NCBI GenBank assembly: GCA_016934635.1
Contig: JAFGSK010000044.1
Span: 62,001-126,000 of the forward strand
Reading direction: 5' to 3'
Source of the DNA: Caldifarciminota bacterium
Lineage (GTDB): Bacteria; Hydrothermota; Tepidihabitantia; B3-TA06
DNA length: 64,000 bases
Part shown: positions 11,201 to 18,696 of the stretch, piece by piece
Layout: every line of letters begins with the position of its first letter
Numbering within the stretch: the stretch's first letter is position 1
Program-made: the position numbers and the translations under genes
The notes under the pieces: model-generated
Seen by the model: only the letters and a program-made list of their open reading frames with translations
The model's database searches: none
What the model was told of the DNA's origin: nothing

Positions 11201-11597
11201 AACCCGTGAAAAACCGCTCTGTTGGGTTTATTACAACCACATCAATCCTGACGGCTACGTCGGTTCTGAGTTTGGGGTATAGACTGACCGTTTGACTTGA
11301 AGATATCTTGACATTATCAACTATGTACGATTTGTAGCCCATACAGGAGAACTCAACTTTGTATACACCGGGATAGATGTTGGAGATCAGGAAGTTTCCA
11401 TTCCCATCGGCGTAAGTTCCTCCAACCGATTTTCCATCAGGGGTTGTTACCTGGACTGCCGTAAAGCCCAGTCCTTTTCCAGTTGAGGCATCCTTGACTT
11501 GTCCTTTGAGTACCCCTGAGATGTCGACCCCGAAAGCCAGGCCGGGGCCGAGGAGTACAACAATTACGGTCAGAATGCCCAATATTCTTCGTTTCAC
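8211..11597 (-). CDS. TonB-dependent outer-membrane receptor, SusC-like
   Basis: The 1128-residue protein has a signal peptide (to about residue 23), a carboxypeptidase-regulatory-like domain (about 28-110, with GTYADGNGNFLISNIYPGVY), a plug domain (about 140-240, with IHVLGGRENELVYMVDGI and NAKYGNAMGGVVEIVTREG), and a long 22-strand-type barrel ending in an aromatic residue (FGVRVSF). Such receptors move large ligands across the outer membrane using TonB energy. The loop region from about 380 to 640 is unusually rich in Asp, Thr and Tyr. It starts at a GTG with AAGGAGG upstream and is the first gene of the operon with the surface protein and the PorV-like barrel. The promoter lies about 240 bp upstream, so a long folded leader precedes it. 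Confidence 0.9.
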   Translation of the reverse strand: MKRRILGILTVIVVLLGPGLAFGVDISGVLKGQVKDASTGKGLGFTAVQVTTPDGKSVGGTYADGNGNFLISNIYPGVYKVEFSCMGYKSYIVDNVKISSSQTVSLYPKLRTDVAVRIDVVVINPTERFFTGSKEPTRTGEEIKTIAGVHGMGDVVSIEPGAVNIGAAGSDEIHVLGGRENELVYMVDGINANDPVTGQSGVDIDNNSIQEVRVNTGNFNAKYGNAMGGVVEIVTREGTKRYTGILEYETDGGIRTSKDPIKFPNENMFHQKASAAFGGPLIPGRESATFFVSGNWTDHENRLPFRDQHRLNGTLKLTWAPMGRKDTLKTGGLPKFTLSGNYSDLWYHSYVHSMSKGVWLEQFGPRTQRGNYQLNLNVNHSLSEKLIYNINIGTFNTHTSFSYQDGAHYNDFKQLGRQQLAWVGWAMDSSQGWWESLSDTIVLEDTIYTETDTFYPGDVVVGDTIRVKMGAVRDTILFTDKTWKTLFDPSTMTFTIPDENLFLFLTNEGDTINVKQRYSALFPDTLSVDYPDSLVWLFYNEYVNPRGFYKEGDKAFSWFSWADALEALNERWYEVNEWRPSVVINIEGADTTYDTVGVHYHLFDYDLYRHYYELWRDWDSIIIDQATGDTIEVENPYEDSLEGSGNMYYCRYNSDPLFRRFSYYYSPVWSERSTTNYQGDISVTWLPDTINRIEVGVNGTFNDLEYSSIQFINENPYSDDYHVKPISLAAYISDVIRYEDLELDAGLRFDYFDPKSEYYIDEDNIDSGKAPTDAKLQFSPRLSLSFAVSDKANMYASYGHMFQPVVLSELYQNMEADITTGVPLLGNPNLPPEKTIFYEAGYEQALDEGKNWALTLKAYYRDQENLLATREVTTLYKRKLASYTVYQIEDFAKIKGVDIGVRKVRQRGTYFSGYVVYTFMDAKGTGSSGREFYYRYRGSTLQPPKHEYPLEFDVPHSVKANLNFNLPVSKPDAPFLVRALGDFNFNVMFSAASGHPYWATDSKGNPIPLGTRRTPPVKSLDLRLEKWFGLSRKEGFLGRTRLGFYFDVTNVFDWENVVYVYSNTGLADDHGDAPVFEPALYRNYARNGFLVPEQDWEADLADWEAFYGQNPGNYGDPRIMRFGVRVSF

Positions 11598-11839
11598 GTC
11601 AACCTCCTTGTCTTGGGTTGGGTGAGTTCTTTAACTTTAATTCATTCTTCTCTTGGAATACGCATGAAAAAATGCTGGACTGACCTCCTTGTAGTTGACA
11701 CACGTTTACACTTTTGCCTAAAACCATCTTAATCCGTCCTTTAATCCGGGCAACCCTAGAAAGCCCGTTGTGTTTTTTAAAGGAATCCGCTAAAGGAGGG
11801 TGACGATCTGACTCCTTCGTGCAGACTTCCTCTACTTTG
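11598..11839 (-). promoter_or_regulatory. Structured 5' leader of the TonB receptor operon
   Basis: Between the predicted transcription start (near 11833) and the GTG at 11597 lie about 235 nt without a gene. On the minus strand TCCTTTAA (11777-11784) can pair with TTAAAGGA (11737-11744), and inside that CGGGC can pair with GCCCG, forming a two-part stem. A second small hairpin GCAT/ATGC lies further down. AAGGAGG occurs twice, once at the gene start and once near 11685-11691. No known riboswitch was recognised. Confidence 0.4.
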
Positions 11840-11867
11840 AGTATAGTTTTCTTTTCGCACTTGTCAA
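11840..11867 (-). promoter_or_regulatory. Promoter of the TonB receptor operon
   Basis: On the minus strand TTGACA (11862-11867) and TATACT (11840-11845) are spaced by 16 bp. Confidence 0.7.
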
Positions 11868-11955
11868 GGGGGAAGGGCTTTTAGAAAACTCGCCAACCTG
11901 CCAAGCGCAACTTGCTAATGAGCGAAAACTTCCTGACGCGAGCAAATATCGATGA

Positions 11956-12278
11956 CTACGGTGCGCTCCAGACAGCGCCTTCTCCTTCTTTTTTCAGCTT
12001 TATTGACGGATTACCATCAATAACGACAGTTGTGCGGCCTGAATTATACAGCTCCAGTTTTCCACCATAGGCACCGCCGCCCAATCTGGCCTCTGGCCTG
12101 CCGCCGCGTTCGGAACGACAACGAACTCCTTTGCCTCGATCCGGTTAGGGACTGTATACTGCCCCATAAAGATACCTGCAATAAAGAGCAGACCCAGGGT
12201 AATACCCACGATCTTGAATATCCTCGTCTGACGTTCTGAACGATGGATTCGCTTTGTTAGTTCCTCGACAGATGACAC
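11956..12278 (-). pseudogene. Small single-pass membrane protein with a frameshift
   Basis: The frame opens at GTG 12278 behind a perfect AAGGAGGTGAT ribosome site. It encodes a charged N-terminus, one membrane helix (about residues 20-40) and the segment RIEAKEFVVV. After that the frame gives low-complexity Ala/Pro residues and stops at 12000. A shift near 12111-12114 restores a sensible sequence, ERGGRPEARLGGG, then KLELYNSGRTTVVIDG, and stops at 11956. The repaired product would be about 107 residues, with a membrane anchor and a short strand-rich domain typical of proteins reading E-x-K-F-V-x-D-x-x-G-R. One lost base explains it; it may be a true mutation or a sequencing error. Function unknown. 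Confidence 0.65.
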
Positions 12279-12332
12279 ATCACCTCCTTACGTTAATTAT
12301 CCCCGATAGTATCCGTGCAGTCCGGGCCCCTG

Positions 12333-12353
12333 CGGTACTGCGAAGCAGTACCG
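12333..12353. repeat. Perfect hairpin with 9-bp stem
   Basis: CGGTACTGC and GCAGTACCG flank a GAA loop. The core ACTGCGAAGCAG recurs near 54989, so this may be a REP-like palindrome. It lies between cobO and the frameshifted membrane gene. Confidence 0.6.
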
Positions 12354-12372
12354 TGGAGTGGTTTGTCGCAGT

Positions 12373-12403
12373 CCCCAAAGAAACACTCCGTGTTTCTTTG
12401 GGG
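12373..12403 (-). terminator. Perfect 14-bp hairpin just after cobO
   Basis: CCCCAAAGAAACAC and GTGTTTCTTTGGGG pair perfectly around a 3-base loop. It starts 6 bp after the cobO stop codon on the minus strand. No T-run follows, so it may act as a terminator of another type or as a message stabiliser. Confidence 0.5.
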
Positions 12404-12408
12404 CTAAG

Positions 12409-12957
12409 TTAATATTCAATACCCTTCCTTGCCTTTACACCCTGCTTATAGTAGTGCTTGATCTCGAGCATCTCCGTAACCAGGTCCGCTGACATCACAA
12501 GTTCCGCAGGTGCACCTCTTCCGGTGCAAACCACATCGAGACCGTGAGGTCGATCGATTATCGCCTTCATTACCTTTGCCGTATCGATAAGACCTGCAGA
12601 AAGAATCACGTTTATCTCATCCAGGATGAGTAAATCGACTAGCTCTTCACCTTTCAGGTATTCGAGGGCAGACTTCCAGCCCTTTAAAGCCTGACTAACG
12701 TGCTCAGCGTTGTCTTCGCCCTCCTTGATCCAGCCCTCTGCACCGAACTGCATACATGCAACACCGAGCTTTTTCAACGAGTCGAACTCTGAAGAGGAAC
12801 CCGGCTTGGCAAACTGGATGAACGCGACCTCGAGCCCCTGTGCCGCGGCGCGAACAGCAAGCCCCACGGCCGCGGTCGTCTTGCCCTTGCCAGGACCGGT
12901 GTAAACCTGAAGCAGACCTAAGGCAGAGTCGGATTCGGAATGTTCTTTTTCTTGCAT
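12409..12957 (-). CDS. cobO: Cob(I)yrinic acid a,c-diamide adenosyltransferase
   Basis: The 182-residue product is a CobO/BtuR/CobA-type adenosyltransferase. It transfers the 5'-deoxyadenosyl group of ATP to the cobalt of reduced corrinoids and so makes coenzyme B12. The P-loop is GPGKGKTTAAVGLAVRA at about residues 22-38; the family signatures VAFIQFAKPG, LLILDEINV and VVCTGRGAP follow in order, and the length is normal. There are no other cobalamin genes nearby, which suggests salvage or a scattered pathway. The GLM-type ATPase at 39685 may belong to a B12-dependent enzyme system. The start ATG lies 5 nt after a -10 box with no ribosome site, so the message appears leaderless. Confidence 0.95.
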   Translation of the reverse strand: MQEKEHSESDSALGLLQVYTGPGKGKTTAAVGLAVRAAAQGLEVAFIQFAKPGSSSEFDSLKKLGVACMQFGAEGWIKEGEDNAEHVSQALKGWKSALEYLKGEELVDLLILDEINVILSAGLIDTAKVMKAIIDRPHGLDVVCTGRGAPAELVMSADLVTEMLEIKHYYKQGVKARKGIEY

Positions 12958-12962
12958 AGATA

Positions 12963-12991
12963 AGGATACAGGGAGGAATGGGTGGAGTCAA
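12963..12991 (-). promoter_or_regulatory. Leaderless promoter of cobO
   Basis: On the minus strand TTGACT (12986-12991) and TATCCT (12963-12968) are spaced by 17 bp; the ATG follows 5 nt later. Confidence 0.55.
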
Positions 12992-13123
12992 GTTGACAAC
13001 TTTGAGGAGATAGGGTCTTAAAATAGCAAGCGCCAGAACAGGGTGACCATAATACTTTCAAGGAAAGGATATGAGTGAAAGGTAATCCACGGGCACTTCT
13101 CGGTACAGCCTGATTAGAATTAG

Positions 13124-14233
13124 TTAATAGCTTTTCAAAAGATCAGCCCATTCTCTGCGATCCCTGAGTCTGGAGCCATATTTATCTAAAACTTCTCCGA
13201 CATTAATCATGAATTTTCTTCGTCCTACTTCACCTAGGAAAACGAATATCGTGGGGAGAAGCTCGGTCAGTCTCAAGATATAAATATTCTGACCACTTGC
13301 GAACTCCTTTTTAATGAGATCTTCGATTTTTGATCCATTCTCTGCTACCACACCTTTCTGAGCCAGGAAAAGAATTTCAGAAACACTTCGGGAACGAATC
13401 ATTGGAAGTTTATCCTGGATTTGAGTGAAGGATAATTGTTTATCTTTAACTTCAACCGCTATAACAATCTCCCCGTCTGAATCGCAGCATTCGATATCGG
13501 CAACTAGTCCTGATGTAGAATCCGCGGCATTAATGTTGAACCTTCTAACCTTTGAGAAAATATTGAAAACTTCACCCACTGTCTCGAGTAACGCTGTAGA
13601 AACGCTTAACACTCGATCACCACCTGAACCAACCTTAATGAATTCATCGATCATAGCCAGTAATTGATCTGCGCTTATTCTTTTAGGAACCGAGTAAGTA
13701 ACCTCCGTTTGGATAAGGCGTTTGTAAATCTCCTGAAGGACTTGTCTAAAAATAGCCTGTGTGTATTTTTCATTTCCTTCCTCTTCTATCGTCTCAACAA
13801 TTAGACAGAGATCGTCCCAACCCACCTTATCCTTTTGTTGATTGCGATATTTCAACGACAATTCAGGACATCGTAATGGATTATTCACGTAAGGTTCAGG
13901 AGAGCCTCCTAAAACGTTTTCGTTGTCTTTGTCAAAAGGTACAATTACTTTGTGGGCAACCGATCTGGCGTCAAACGCTCCAACTCCGCCACGACCTGTC
14001 TGAAGACATCTAGCATCAAGCATCGGATTGGCTAATTTAGCAACAACTTGAGTTGGAAGCACGTATCGATAGCTCTTTGTTTTACTATTAATCGATCTGT
14101 TAATTGTGTCAGTGATGTCTTTGGATAGTTTATATTCCGTTTCTAGAAATCCTTCGGAAGAGAAAACCTTATCCCATTCTCCCTTAAGAATACTACTGCA
14201 TTTTTCAACCAATTCAGATATGCTCGAAACCAT
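13124..14233 (-). CDS. Type II restriction endonuclease, SacI-like family
   Basis: The 369-residue product resembles the SacI restriction endonuclease family: GAFDARSVAHKVIVPFD followed by NVLGGSPEPYVNNPLR at about residues 85-121 is the segment I recognise. A PD-(D/E)XK-type catalytic set is visible as Asp246 (VADIE), Glu261 and Lys263 (AVEVKDK). It starts 3 bp after the stop of an adenine methyltransferase gene on the same message, so the two form a restriction-modification pair. Its target may be GAGCTC as for SacI, but this is inference; the partner methylates adenine whereas I recall the SacI partner as a cytosine enzyme. The pair is more AT-rich than the flanking genes, suggesting acquisition by transfer. 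Confidence 0.75.
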   Translation of the reverse strand: MVSSISELVEKCSSILKGEWDKVFSSEGFLETEYKLSKDITDTINRSINSKTKSYRYVLPTQVVAKLANPMLDARCLQTGRGGVGAFDARSVAHKVIVPFDKDNENVLGGSPEPYVNNPLRCPELSLKYRNQQKDKVGWDDLCLIVETIEEEGNEKYTQAIFRQVLQEIYKRLIQTEVTYSVPKRISADQLLAMIDEFIKVGSGGDRVLSVSTALLETVGEVFNIFSKVRRFNINAADSTSGLVADIECCDSDGEIVIAVEVKDKQLSFTQIQDKLPMIRSRSVSEILFLAQKGVVAENGSKIEDLIKKEFASGQNIYILRLTELLPTIFVFLGEVGRRKFMINVGEVLDKYGSRLRDRREWADLLKSY

Positions 14234-14236
14234 GAA

Positions 14237-15088
14237 TTAATAGTTCATCCAGAGAGCCTCTTGACGCGGCTTCTTTATTGAGTGACATATCTTTTTAGGT
14301 GCATCAGCACGTCGCCAACTACAGTATAAATCATCCATTAGCTTGCATCGGTATCCGGAAATCGCAACCTTTCCTTTGCACTCCCTCAATACCATAGCTA
14401 ACTTTTTGTGTTCCTTCTCGGTCATTTCAAACCCGTATGCTTTGGAATCCCCCCTGCTTTCATGGGGGTACGGCGGATCACAATAAAATAAAGTGTCTTT
14501 GTCATCGTAAAGATTAATTACTTCAATTGCCGGTCTATTCTCAATCTGAACACGCAGAAGTCTTGTTGCGATATCTGGTAGTTTCTCTACGCTACCCAAC
14601 CATCTGGAAACCACACCTGACATCCCCGCTCTCGATGTCCTCTTGCAATTTGCCCATCTGCCTAAAGAAGCAGTTTGTGCAAGACCTGTACGAACCTGAC
14701 GGGCCCTGACAAAAAATCTCCGTGCCCTTTCCAGATCGGATAACTTCTCTTCGGATTCCGATACGGCTAATGCAAACTCTTCCCTGGAAAAGGGGGTGAG
14801 ACCTATCGCTTCAATGAGTTGTTCCTTTTGCTCTCTGAGAACCCGGAAGAAATTTACTACCTCACCGTCGATATCGTTGTACGTCTCTACATGAGAGGGT
14901 TCTCTGTTGAGTAAAACTGCGGCCGAACCGCCAAATGGTTCACAGTAATGATGCGCCTTTGGAAGGAAGGGAAGTAACCACTTGAGGTGACTATACTTAC
15001 CTCCGTACCACCCGAAAGCTATCAACTTCTTCCTACTTAATTCTGGATACTGGATTTCTAAAAGAGATTTATCCCGGCTATCATTCAT
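14237..15088 (-). CDS. Adenine-specific DNA methyltransferase, D12 (Dam) class
   Basis: The 283-residue product shows the D12-class order: FGWYGGKYSHLKWLLPFLP (residues 25-43), the AdoMet motif EPFGGSAAVLLNREP (50-64), the target region, and the catalytic CDPPYPHES (203-211). It methylates N6 of adenine. It precedes the SacI-like endonuclease by 3 bp, and expression of the methylase first fits protection of the host DNA. The ATG at 15088 lies 6 nt after a TATGAT box without a ribosome site, so it is probably translated from a leaderless message, while the endonuclease behind it must be translated by coupling. Confidence 0.93.
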   Translation of the reverse strand: MNDSRDKSLLEIQYPELSRKKLIAFGWYGGKYSHLKWLLPFLPKAHHYCEPFGGSAAVLLNREPSHVETYNDIDGEVVNFFRVLREQKEQLIEAIGLTPFSREEFALAVSESEEKLSDLERARRFFVRARQVRTGLAQTASLGRWANCKRTSRAGMSGVVSRWLGSVEKLPDIATRLLRVQIENRPAIEVINLYDDKDTLFYCDPPYPHESRGDSKAYGFEMTEKEHKKLAMVLRECKGKVAISGYRCKLMDDLYCSWRRADAPKKICHSIKKPRQEALWMNY

Positions 15089-15094
15089 CGTATA

Positions 15095-15122
15095 ATCATA
15101 TGTTTAATTAATCCTAAGTCAA
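15095..15122 (-). promoter_or_regulatory. Leaderless promoter of the SacI-like restriction pair
   Basis: On the minus strand TTGACT (15117-15122) and TATGAT (15095-15100) are spaced by 16 bp, with 6 nt to the ATG. It stands back to back with the lemA promoter. Confidence 0.7.
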
Positions 15123-15137
15123 GTTCAATTTAATAAG

Positions 15138-15165
15138 TTGACAACCTCCGATTCTCACCTATTAT
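15138..15165 (+). promoter_or_regulatory. Promoter of lemA-htpX
   Basis: TTGACA (15138-15143) and TATTAT (15160-15165) with a 16-bp spacer; a short leader with AAGGAGG follows. Confidence 0.7.
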
Positions 15166-15198
15166 CTAATCTAGTTTGTTATTTAAGGAGGAAATCCT

Positions 15199-15762
15199 AT
15201 GTGGATATTATGGGTATTTCTGGGGCTGATAGTCCTTCTGGTTATAATTGCCATCGGCATTTATAATGCCCTGGTAGTCAAGCGCAACCGCGTACGAAAT
15301 GCCTGGCACCAGATAGACGTTCAGCTCCGACGAAGATACGACCTCATACCCAACATCGTTGAGACGGTCAAGGGCTACGCCAAGCACGAGCGCGAGACCC
15401 TCGAAAACGTCATTGCCGCGCGCAAGCTGGGTATGGACGCAAAGACCGTTCAGGATGCAGCCAAAGCCAACAACATGTTGACAGATACGTTGAAGTCCTT
15501 GTTCGCGGTGGCCGAGGCGTATCCTGATCTCAAGGCCAACCAGAACTTCATGGCCCTGCAGGAAGAGCTTCGTTCGACCGAAGACAAGCTGGCCTACTCG
15601 CGTCAGTTCTACAACGACGTTACAATGGACTACAACACCGCGACCGAGAAGTTCCCGGCGGTGATATTCGCGCGCATGTTCGGCTTCAAGCGCTTCGAGT
15701 TCTGGGAGATACCTGAGGAAGAAAAGGCCGCCCGCGGCCCGGTAGAAGTCAAGTTCGACTAG
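15199..15762 (+). CDS. lemA: LemA family membrane protein
   Basis: The 187-residue protein has one N-terminal membrane helix (about residues 3-22) and the LemA signatures [40 protein letters not shown] and [20 protein letters not shown]. Length and helical layout are normal for the family. LemA proteins commonly sit beside HtpX-type proteases, as here, where they are thought to take part in membrane protein quality control; the exact activity is unknown. AAGGAGG lies 7 bp before the ATG. The htpX-like gene follows after 24 bp and shares the message. Confidence 0.95.
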   Translation: MWILWVFLGLIVLLVIIAIGIYNALVVKRNRVRNAWHQIDVQLRRRYDLIPNIVETVKGYAKHERETLENVIAARKLGMDAKTVQDAAKANNMLTDTLKSLFAVAEAYPDLKANQNFMALQEELRSTEDKLAYSRQFYNDVTMDYNTATEKFPAVIFARMFGFKRFEFWEIPEEEKAARGPVEVKFD

Positions 15763-15786
15763 TAGGCCTCAAACATACGTACGACG

Positions 15787-17052
15787 ATGCAACCGCGCAG
15801 GCATCTTTATAACCTTATAGCGGCCAACAAGTGGAAGACCTTCTTCTTCGTGCTGCTTTTTGCAATAATCATCGCCTTCATCGGCGTGGTTATCATATTC
15901 CTGTTAACAGAAACCTGGACCGGATTCATTATCTGGTGCGCTATCCTTGGTCTATTTCTCATCGGTTATAACCTCGTCTTCTTCTTCTCATCAAAGAAGC
16001 TTGCCCTTGCCGCCAATGGGGCACGCAAGGCCGATCCTGAGCAGTACAAGAGGTTGCACAACGTCGTGGAGGAGATGTCCATCGCCTCAGGGCTACCCAA
16101 GCCCGAGGTATACATAGTCAACGACCCGTCGCCTAACGCTTTCGCGACGGGCAGAAATCCAAAACACGCCGCAGTTGCCGTAACGACCGGCTTATACGAG
16201 ATGATGGACCGTGCCGAGCTTCAGGGCGTAATCGCCCACGAGATGTCCCACATCAAGAACCACGACATCCTGCTTATGACCATCGTAGCCATCATGGTTG
16301 GCGCCGTTGTCCTTGGCCGGGACATAATGCTGCGCTGGGGACTCTTCTTCGGCGGAGGTCGTTCCCGCTCATCGGGCAGAGGCGGCGGATACACGGTCAT
16401 CATCCGTTTTCTTATTATTATCGCTCTGTTGATCCTTGCCTCGATTGCGGTACTTCTCATACGCGCGGCAATATCGAGACAGCGCGAGTATCTAGCCGAC
16501 GCCTCGGGTGCGATGATGACCCGCAATCCCGAAGGCCTTGCACGCGCTCTCGAGAAGATAGGCGGCACGTACCAGAAGATTCAACGCAAGACTTCGGCCA
16601 CCGCACACCTCTACATCTCCTCGCCCGAGTGCAAAGACAGGCTCAACCCCCAAAAACCGCATAAGAAGATCAAATCGAACGCCTGGTCTACCCATCCTCC
16701 TATACAATTAAGGGTGGAGCGTTTGCGTCAGCTCGATCCGACATCGGAGTACGCCCAACGCCTTGCCTGGGCGCGTGACGAGGCTGATCCGCCCTCCTCC
16801 CATTTCACCTCGACTGCTTCCGGGGCAGCGATTCCAGGTGGTGGTGTTACGGGTGGAAGTGTTACGGGTACGGGTGGTGTTACGGGTACGGGGATGGGGC
16901 TGGTTGCCGAGGCAGAAAGTTCAGAGGGGCGTTCGGAACCTCAATCCGGTCCACCTGCCCAGAATCAAGGTTCTCCTCAGAAAGACCCGCCCACCGACGA
17001 GGACCCCTCAAAGGTCGAGCGGATAATAGACGATTACTTTGAAGAAAACTGA
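15787..17052 (+). CDS. htpX: M48 family zinc metalloprotease, HtpX-like, with long C-terminal tail
   Basis: The 421-residue membrane protease has two N-terminal membrane helices (about 20-40 and 45-65), the zinc motif HEMSHIKNHD at about residues 147-156, two more helices (about 160-180 and 205-225), and the third ligand region REYLADASGAMMTRNPEGLA. It should cleave damaged or misfolded membrane proteins. The catalytic part ends near residue 330; the remaining 90 residues are a Gly/Thr/Val-rich stretch (GGGVTGGSVTGTGG) and a Pro/Ser/acidic tail, longer than the usual near-290-residue HtpX. No clear ribosome site precedes the ATG, so translation may be coupled to lemA. Confidence 0.9.
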   Translation: MQPRRHLYNLIAANKWKTFFFVLLFAIIIAFIGVVIIFLLTETWTGFIIWCAILGLFLIGYNLVFFFSSKKLALAANGARKADPEQYKRLHNVVEEMSIASGLPKPEVYIVNDPSPNAFATGRNPKHAAVAVTTGLYEMMDRAELQGVIAHEMSHIKNHDILLMTIVAIMVGAVVLGRDIMLRWGLFFGGGRSRSSGRGGGYTVIIRFLIIIALLILASIAVLLIRAAISRQREYLADASGAMMTRNPEGLARALEKIGGTYQKIQRKTSATAHLYISSPECKDRLNPQKPHKKIKSNAWSTHPPIQLRVERLRQLDPTSEYAQRLAWARDEADPPSSHFTSTASGAAIPGGGVTGGSVTGTGGVTGTGMGLVAEAESSEGRSEPQSGPPAQNQGSPQKDPPTDEDPSKVERIIDDYFEEN

Positions 17053-17112
17053 AGCCGTACTCTGACGTCAATCCTCCGTCAAGCCGACAACATGAATTAT
17101 GTGGATGGATGA

Positions 17113-18684
17113 TTATTGCATTACAACTACCTTTTTGCTTTGAGCCCCGAACGGAGTACTCACCCTCACGAAGTACACCCCTGCCGGAGCGTCGAAGGTA
17201 AATGTGTATTCGCCTTCGTTCAGGATTTCGTTGCAGAGGTTTTCAAAAAGCCTTCCAGAGGCATCGAAGACATCTACCCTGGTCATGCCGGATTGCGGCA
17301 GTCCAAGCTGAACCGAAACCATATCTTGGAATAGAGATTTCGTCTCAAGTACAATTGGTTCAGGGGGGAATTCCTCGGGTTCGGTGACAGAGGAATAACC
17401 CCTCATTTCCAGGGTAGCGTCGCCCAGAAGGCACATCCCCATGAACCAGGCCTTTGCCGAACCGAAGTCCGGGAAAAAAGTCAACCAGTAGTTGGTCCAT
17501 ACCCGGAACGCATCCCCCCAGGAGTATCCTTCGGCGAGAGGTTGATTGAAAAAAGAAAAATGAAGCATCGAACCGGTCTTGGTCGAGCCGACCACTGCGA
17601 GTCCGTTCCCGAAGAGGTTATATACGCTCCCCATGCAATTGGTCTCCACCCATCGGCAGTTAGAGCAGGCAAAAAGGTTGTAGAAACCGAACTTGGGATC
17701 TGAGACACATATCTCCCAGTTGTAAACCATGTCGGCATATCCGATGTTAGCCTTTTGAAAGTAATGCGCTTCAGGACTCGAATGAACGCATACCGTCAGA
17801 AAAAGCCCTTGCTCTTTAATACGAGACCTGTAATCTTTCGCATCGGTGATGAATGTATCGCGAATCTCTTCGTAGTCTTCAGTGACAAGGTTCATCTCAG
17901 TATCATAGTAACCTTGGGACCAATCCTGATCTATGTAAAACAGGCCCTTTGACGGCAATCTGAACGTCTCTTGCCGGTAGCCGTGAACCCTTTCAAAGTA
18001 ATCGGCGTATATATCCAACTCTGAATCATATGAAATACTGGAGGCGTCTATCCTGGCCACCCAGATCTCGGCTTCCAGGGGACCGGTATGCGAATCAAAG
18101 ACGCCGTCCGAGCCTTGATTCATTGGACCGGGACCTGCATATACCGAATCGTCTCTCCACTCACCGTCGAGATCTGAAAGATACAGATCGCACGGAAACT
18201 CCTCGTATTGCTCTTCGTCAAGGTCAAATATTCCGTTGTCGTTCCAATCGTCGTTGAGCTGGAACCATGGAACCGGCTGGTCTCCCACAAGCACGGCACC
18301 AACAAGTCCTGAGTTAAGCCTTTCAGCGAGGTACGCTCTCAGCGCCTCGACCGTACCGGCCGTGGAAAAGATACTCATTTCCACCGAGTAACCGGCGTCC
18401 TGGAGGTCTTGGGTGTATTGATCCAGATGAAACTTGAGGTTTCGAGCGATGTCCGGCGTAACAACGACGGCTATCAGGCCGTCGCTGACGGACCTTGTTC
18501 GGGAAGCCCGCCGGTAAATCACGCTGGGACCGCCCTTAAGGCTCCCGGTTTCAGGATGCAGCGAACGCCATTCACTGTAGGTCACGTAATCCGGATCAGA
18601 CCTCAAGTCCCTGGTCAACTTGACGTCCGACTCGGCCCAACTGGAAGTCATAAACAATATAATGAATATTATAATTTTCTTCAT
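17113..18684 (-). CDS. Gingipain-like C25 family cysteine peptidase with sorting domain
   Basis: The 523-residue protein has a signal peptide, a pro-like segment, and a C25-type catalytic domain: VGAVLVGDQPVPWF, the acidic YLSDLDGEW segment, a histidine at about residue 300 (VCVHSSPEAH) and a cysteine at about 339 (LFACSNCRW), then AVVGSTKTGS. The His-Cys spacing fits gingipain and clan CD peptidases. The last 75 residues are a type IX sorting domain (VDVFDASGRLFE and a terminal AGVYFVRVSTPFG). It is therefore a predicted secreted or surface peptidase. It lies 12 bp after nadE on one message, an unexpected pairing. A ribosome site AAAGGAAAA precedes the ATG. Confidence 0.85.
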   Translation of the reverse strand: MKKIIIFIILFMTSSWAESDVKLTRDLRSDPDYVTYSEWRSLHPETGSLKGGPSVIYRRASRTRSVSDGLIAVVVTPDIARNLKFHLDQYTQDLQDAGYSVEMSIFSTAGTVEALRAYLAERLNSGLVGAVLVGDQPVPWFQLNDDWNDNGIFDLDEEQYEEFPCDLYLSDLDGEWRDDSVYAGPGPMNQGSDGVFDSHTGPLEAEIWVARIDASSISYDSELDIYADYFERVHGYRQETFRLPSKGLFYIDQDWSQGYYDTEMNLVTEDYEEIRDTFITDAKDYRSRIKEQGLFLTVCVHSSPEAHYFQKANIGYADMVYNWEICVSDPKFGFYNLFACSNCRWVETNCMGSVYNLFGNGLAVVGSTKTGSMLHFSFFNQPLAEGYSWGDAFRVWTNYWLTFFPDFGSAKAWFMGMCLLGDATLEMRGYSSVTEPEEFPPEPIVLETKSLFQDMVSVQLGLPQSGMTRVDVFDASGRLFENLCNEILNEGEYTFTFDAPAGVYFVRVSTPFGAQSKKVVVMQ

Positions 18685-18696
18685 GGGTTTTCCTTT

